Origin: Chloroflexi bacterium UBA4733
Lineage (GTDB): Bacteria > Chloroflexota > UBA4733
Length of the DNA: 6,959 nt
Reading direction: 5' to 3'
NCBI GenBank assembly: GCA_002404055.1
Contig: DHIZ01000426.1
Location: 1-6,959, forward strand
Part shown: positions 5,932 through 6,959 of the stretch, one piece after another
Layout: every line of letters starts with the position of its first letter
Numbering within the stretch: position 1 is the stretch's first letter
The notes under the pieces: generated by a model
Told to the model about the DNA's origin: nothing
Database searches by the model: none
Seen by the model: the letters and a program-made list of their open reading frames with translations, nothing else
Position numbers and translations under genes: made by a program

Positions 5932-6213
5932 CTATTGCGCCTGGCAGAACGCGGAGAAGCCGGAGTTGGTCGGCCCGGTGTCGTGCCCAAGCCCGCCATC
6001 TTCCTTGGCGTCGGCAGAGATCCAGTTAAACCCTGACGGAATCTGGAATTCGAAATGGTGAGAGAACGCACCGAAGGCCCCATGGCCCGCATCGCAATTG
6101 GCAACTGCCTGCGGTGGCGGATTGTAGCCAGTGTCATCGGCACTCGCCTGAATGACCCCCACGCCTGCGAACAGGCTAAGAACGCCGATCAAACCGAAAA
6201 GTCTCTTCGCCAT
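5932..6213 (-). CDS. Small secreted protein of unknown function
   Basis: The 93-aa precursor has a clear Sec signal peptide: Lys3-Arg4, a hydrophobic core to about residue 20, and a predicted cut after ASA (residues 23-25). The mature part is about 68 residues with two cysteines, Cys40 (VANCDAG) and Cys90 (SAFCQAQ), placed to close the chain with one disulfide. It also contains FSHHFEFQIPSGFNWISADAKEDGG. It carries no lipobox or membrane anchor, so it is probably released or held in the cell envelope. I do not recognise the family. The start is ATG 6211-6213, because an ATG ten codons earlier would put MGRQNAGVYY before the signal peptide. A G-rich stretch (GGGGGTG) about 6 bases upstream may serve as the ribosome-binding site. 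The gene has its own terminator and probably its own promoter. Confidence 0.75.
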   Translation of the reverse strand: MAKRLFGLIGVLSLFAGVGVIQASADDTGYNPPPQAVANCDAGHGAFGAFSHHFEFQIPSGFNWISADAKEDGGLGHDTGPTNSGFSAFCQAQ

Positions 6214-6233
6214 GTAATACACCCCCGCGTTCT

Positions 6234-6285
6234 GTCTCCCCAAAGCCTGGTGGACTTCCAGGCCAGCCTGCAGCAGCGGGGAGAC
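6234..6285 (-). other. Foldable 52-nt element in the leader of the small secreted protein
   Basis: A perfect 8-bp inverted repeat, GTCTCCCC (6234-6241) with GGGGAGAC (6278-6285), encloses a second perfect 6-bp hairpin, GCCTGG (6245-6250) with CCAGGC (6258-6263), around a 7-base loop. The two stems are nested, leaving a 3-base and a 14-base internal strand. On the coding strand the element ends 20 bases before the ATG. No T-run follows, so it is not a terminator. The CUCCCC arm could alternatively pair with the G-rich bases just before the start codon. It matches no riboswitch class I recognise. Confidence 0.5.
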
Positions 6286-6319
6286 TGAGCGCGCGCTTCA
6301 GACGACCTGGTTCACCACC

Positions 6320-6325
6320 AGTATG
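6320..6325 (-). promoter_or_regulatory. Putative -10 box for the small secreted protein gene
   Basis: The minus strand reads CATACT, which matches four of six TATAAT bases and sits 15 bases downstream of the TTAAGAA direct repeats. Transcription from about 6313 would give a leader of roughly 100 bases containing the foldable element. Confidence 0.35.
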
Positions 6326-6340
6326 GCCCTAGCCAGCCGT

Positions 6341-6358
6341 TTCTTAATGCCTTCTTAA
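6341..6358. promoter_or_regulatory. Tandem TTCTTAA direct repeat, 11-bp period (OmpR/PhoB-type site)
   Basis: TTCTTAA occurs at 6341-6347 and again at 6352-6358, with four bases between. Seven-base direct repeats one helical turn apart are the usual layout for OmpR/PhoB-family response regulators. The pair covers the expected -35 region of the putative promoter at 6320-6325, which lacks a good -35 of its own. That is the position expected for an activator. Confidence 0.5.
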
Positions 6359-6415
6359 GCGTGATCAAAATGGCGCACCACCTTTGGTCTGGACGCGGGA
6401 ATGACTCCTGAACTT

Positions 6416-6958
6416 TCAGCCAGGTGGCGCGGGACCCGCTTGGACTGCAAACACGATGACCTCAGTGAACGCCGTACCGTCCACCCGAAGCTCAAAGCAG
6501 CCAGGACCACCAGTGCTCAACTGCCCGAACCATGCCCTCCAATGTGAAGACGAAGGGACTGCCTGCAGTTCCAGTCCGTCTGTCGTCGGGACTGCAGAAA
6601 CCACCATCACGCCGTGTGACCCTTCCTTAGCCGCCGCATTCGCAAGAGTGGTCGGGTCAACATTGGCCAAAGTGATCTGTGAAGTGCCGTCACCGGCAAA
6701 CTGTGAGGCTCGCACCAGCAGCGGTCCAGAGTACTTCGAGTCCACCCTGAGGATGGCTGCCTGGCCGCCAGAGTACCAACTGGACTGTCCAGAAAGGTAG
6801 GCCGGCCCAGCCCCAAATCCTTTGTCCGTTTCCGTCGAGCCGGGGCAGTTTGCGTTTGAGGCCTGGCCGCCCAATTGGCCGGCACTCGAAGGTGAGCATC
6901 CAGCTGCAAACGTGGCCGTAAGCATGCCCGCGACCGCCAGACCCGTGAGCCGGCGCAT
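6416..6958 (-). CDS. Lipoprotein of unknown function
   Basis: The 180-aa precursor has a lipoprotein signal peptide: Arg2-Arg3, a hydrophobic stretch, and lipobox FAAGC with the lipid-bearing Cys21. A Ser/Gly/Gln-rich linker to about 37 is followed by a compact domain. Likely conserved blocks are GPAYLSGQSSWYSGG (51-65), YSGPLLVRASQF (76-87) and GPGCFELRVDGTAFTEVIVF (151-170). Cys38 and Cys154 may pair in the mature domain. The pattern resembles uncharacterised envelope proteins of high-GC soil bacteria, but I cannot give a function. The ATG at 6956-6958 gives a normal lipoprotein start, so the gene looks complete. Its ribosome-binding site lies outside the window. No clear terminator is visible in the 200 bases before the next gene. 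Confidence 0.78.
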   Translation of the reverse strand: MRRLTGLAVAGMLTATFAAGCSPSSAGQLGGQASNANCPGSTETDKGFGAGPAYLSGQSSWYSGGQAAILRVDSKYSGPLLVRASQFAGDGTSQITLANVDPTTLANAAAKEGSHGVMVVSAVPTTDGLELQAVPSSSHWRAWFGQLSTGGPGCFELRVDGTAFTEVIVFAVQAGPAPPG

Positions 6959-6959
6959 T

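Noticed and set aside
6240..6290. Cyclic-di-GMP riboswitch on the plus strand, because of CAAAGCC
   Set aside because: The rest of the conserved core is missing and no plus-strand gene follows. The only gene served is on the minus strand.
6456..6800. 114-residue plus-strand open frame opposite the lipoprotein
   Set aside because: No signal or domain. The opposite strand has a clear lipoprotein signal peptide and continuous coding character.
1..6959. Defence system, biosynthetic cluster, mobile element, CRISPR or tRNA
   Set aside because: No characteristic genes, repeats or RNA structures of these kinds were seen. All genes fit ordinary chromosomal content.

Overview
The window is GC-rich, gene-dense chromosomal DNA from a free-living bacterium. 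The features that point this way are strongly GC-ending codons, GTG and TTG starts, a membrane-anchored trypsin-like/PDZ protease with a proline-rich N-terminus, a short DksA/TraR-type zinc-finger protein, and secreted proteins of unknown family. This fits a high-GC soil lineage such as Actinomycetota, Chloroflexota or Dormibacterota, but no marker gene fixes the phylum. I see no rRNA, tRNA, CRISPR array, transposase or phage gene.

Layout, left to right. Bases 1-47 hold the 3' end of a plus-strand gene, followed by a strong terminator hairpin (72-122). Two minus-strand genes come next: the anchored serine protease (135-1427) and, upstream of it, the zinc-finger protein (1532-1780). A near-perfect 24-bp dyad sits in the gap between them. 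A minus-strand single-pass membrane protein of unknown function (1848-2396) is divergent from a plus-strand SDR oxidoreductase (2474-3223). The SDR runs head-on into a minus-strand block of three genes that reads, in transcription order, MFS DHA2-type efflux pump (5790-4249), TetR-family regulator (4256-3660) and a small three-helix membrane protein (3612-3226).

The efflux block is the best-understood unit. It has an exact TATAAT -10 box inside a cluster of TAGAG/CTCTA half-sites just upstream of the pump. The TetR gene starts at a TTG inside the last codons of the pump, with its ribosome-binding site also inside the pump. This is the usual design of a self-regulated, ligand-induced efflux operon: the regulator is made in step with the pump and probably represses both.

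Right of the pump lies a rho-independent terminator (5871-5913) that closes a minus-strand gene for a 93-aa secreted protein (5932-6213). That gene has a long leader with a 52-nt foldable element, and 7-bp direct repeats at 11-bp spacing near its putative -35 region. The last gene, also minus strand, encodes a lipoprotein of unknown function (6416-6958). No new multi-gene system is evident. The points most worth checking are the leader and direct repeats of the small secreted protein, the pump operator, and the dyad before the protease.
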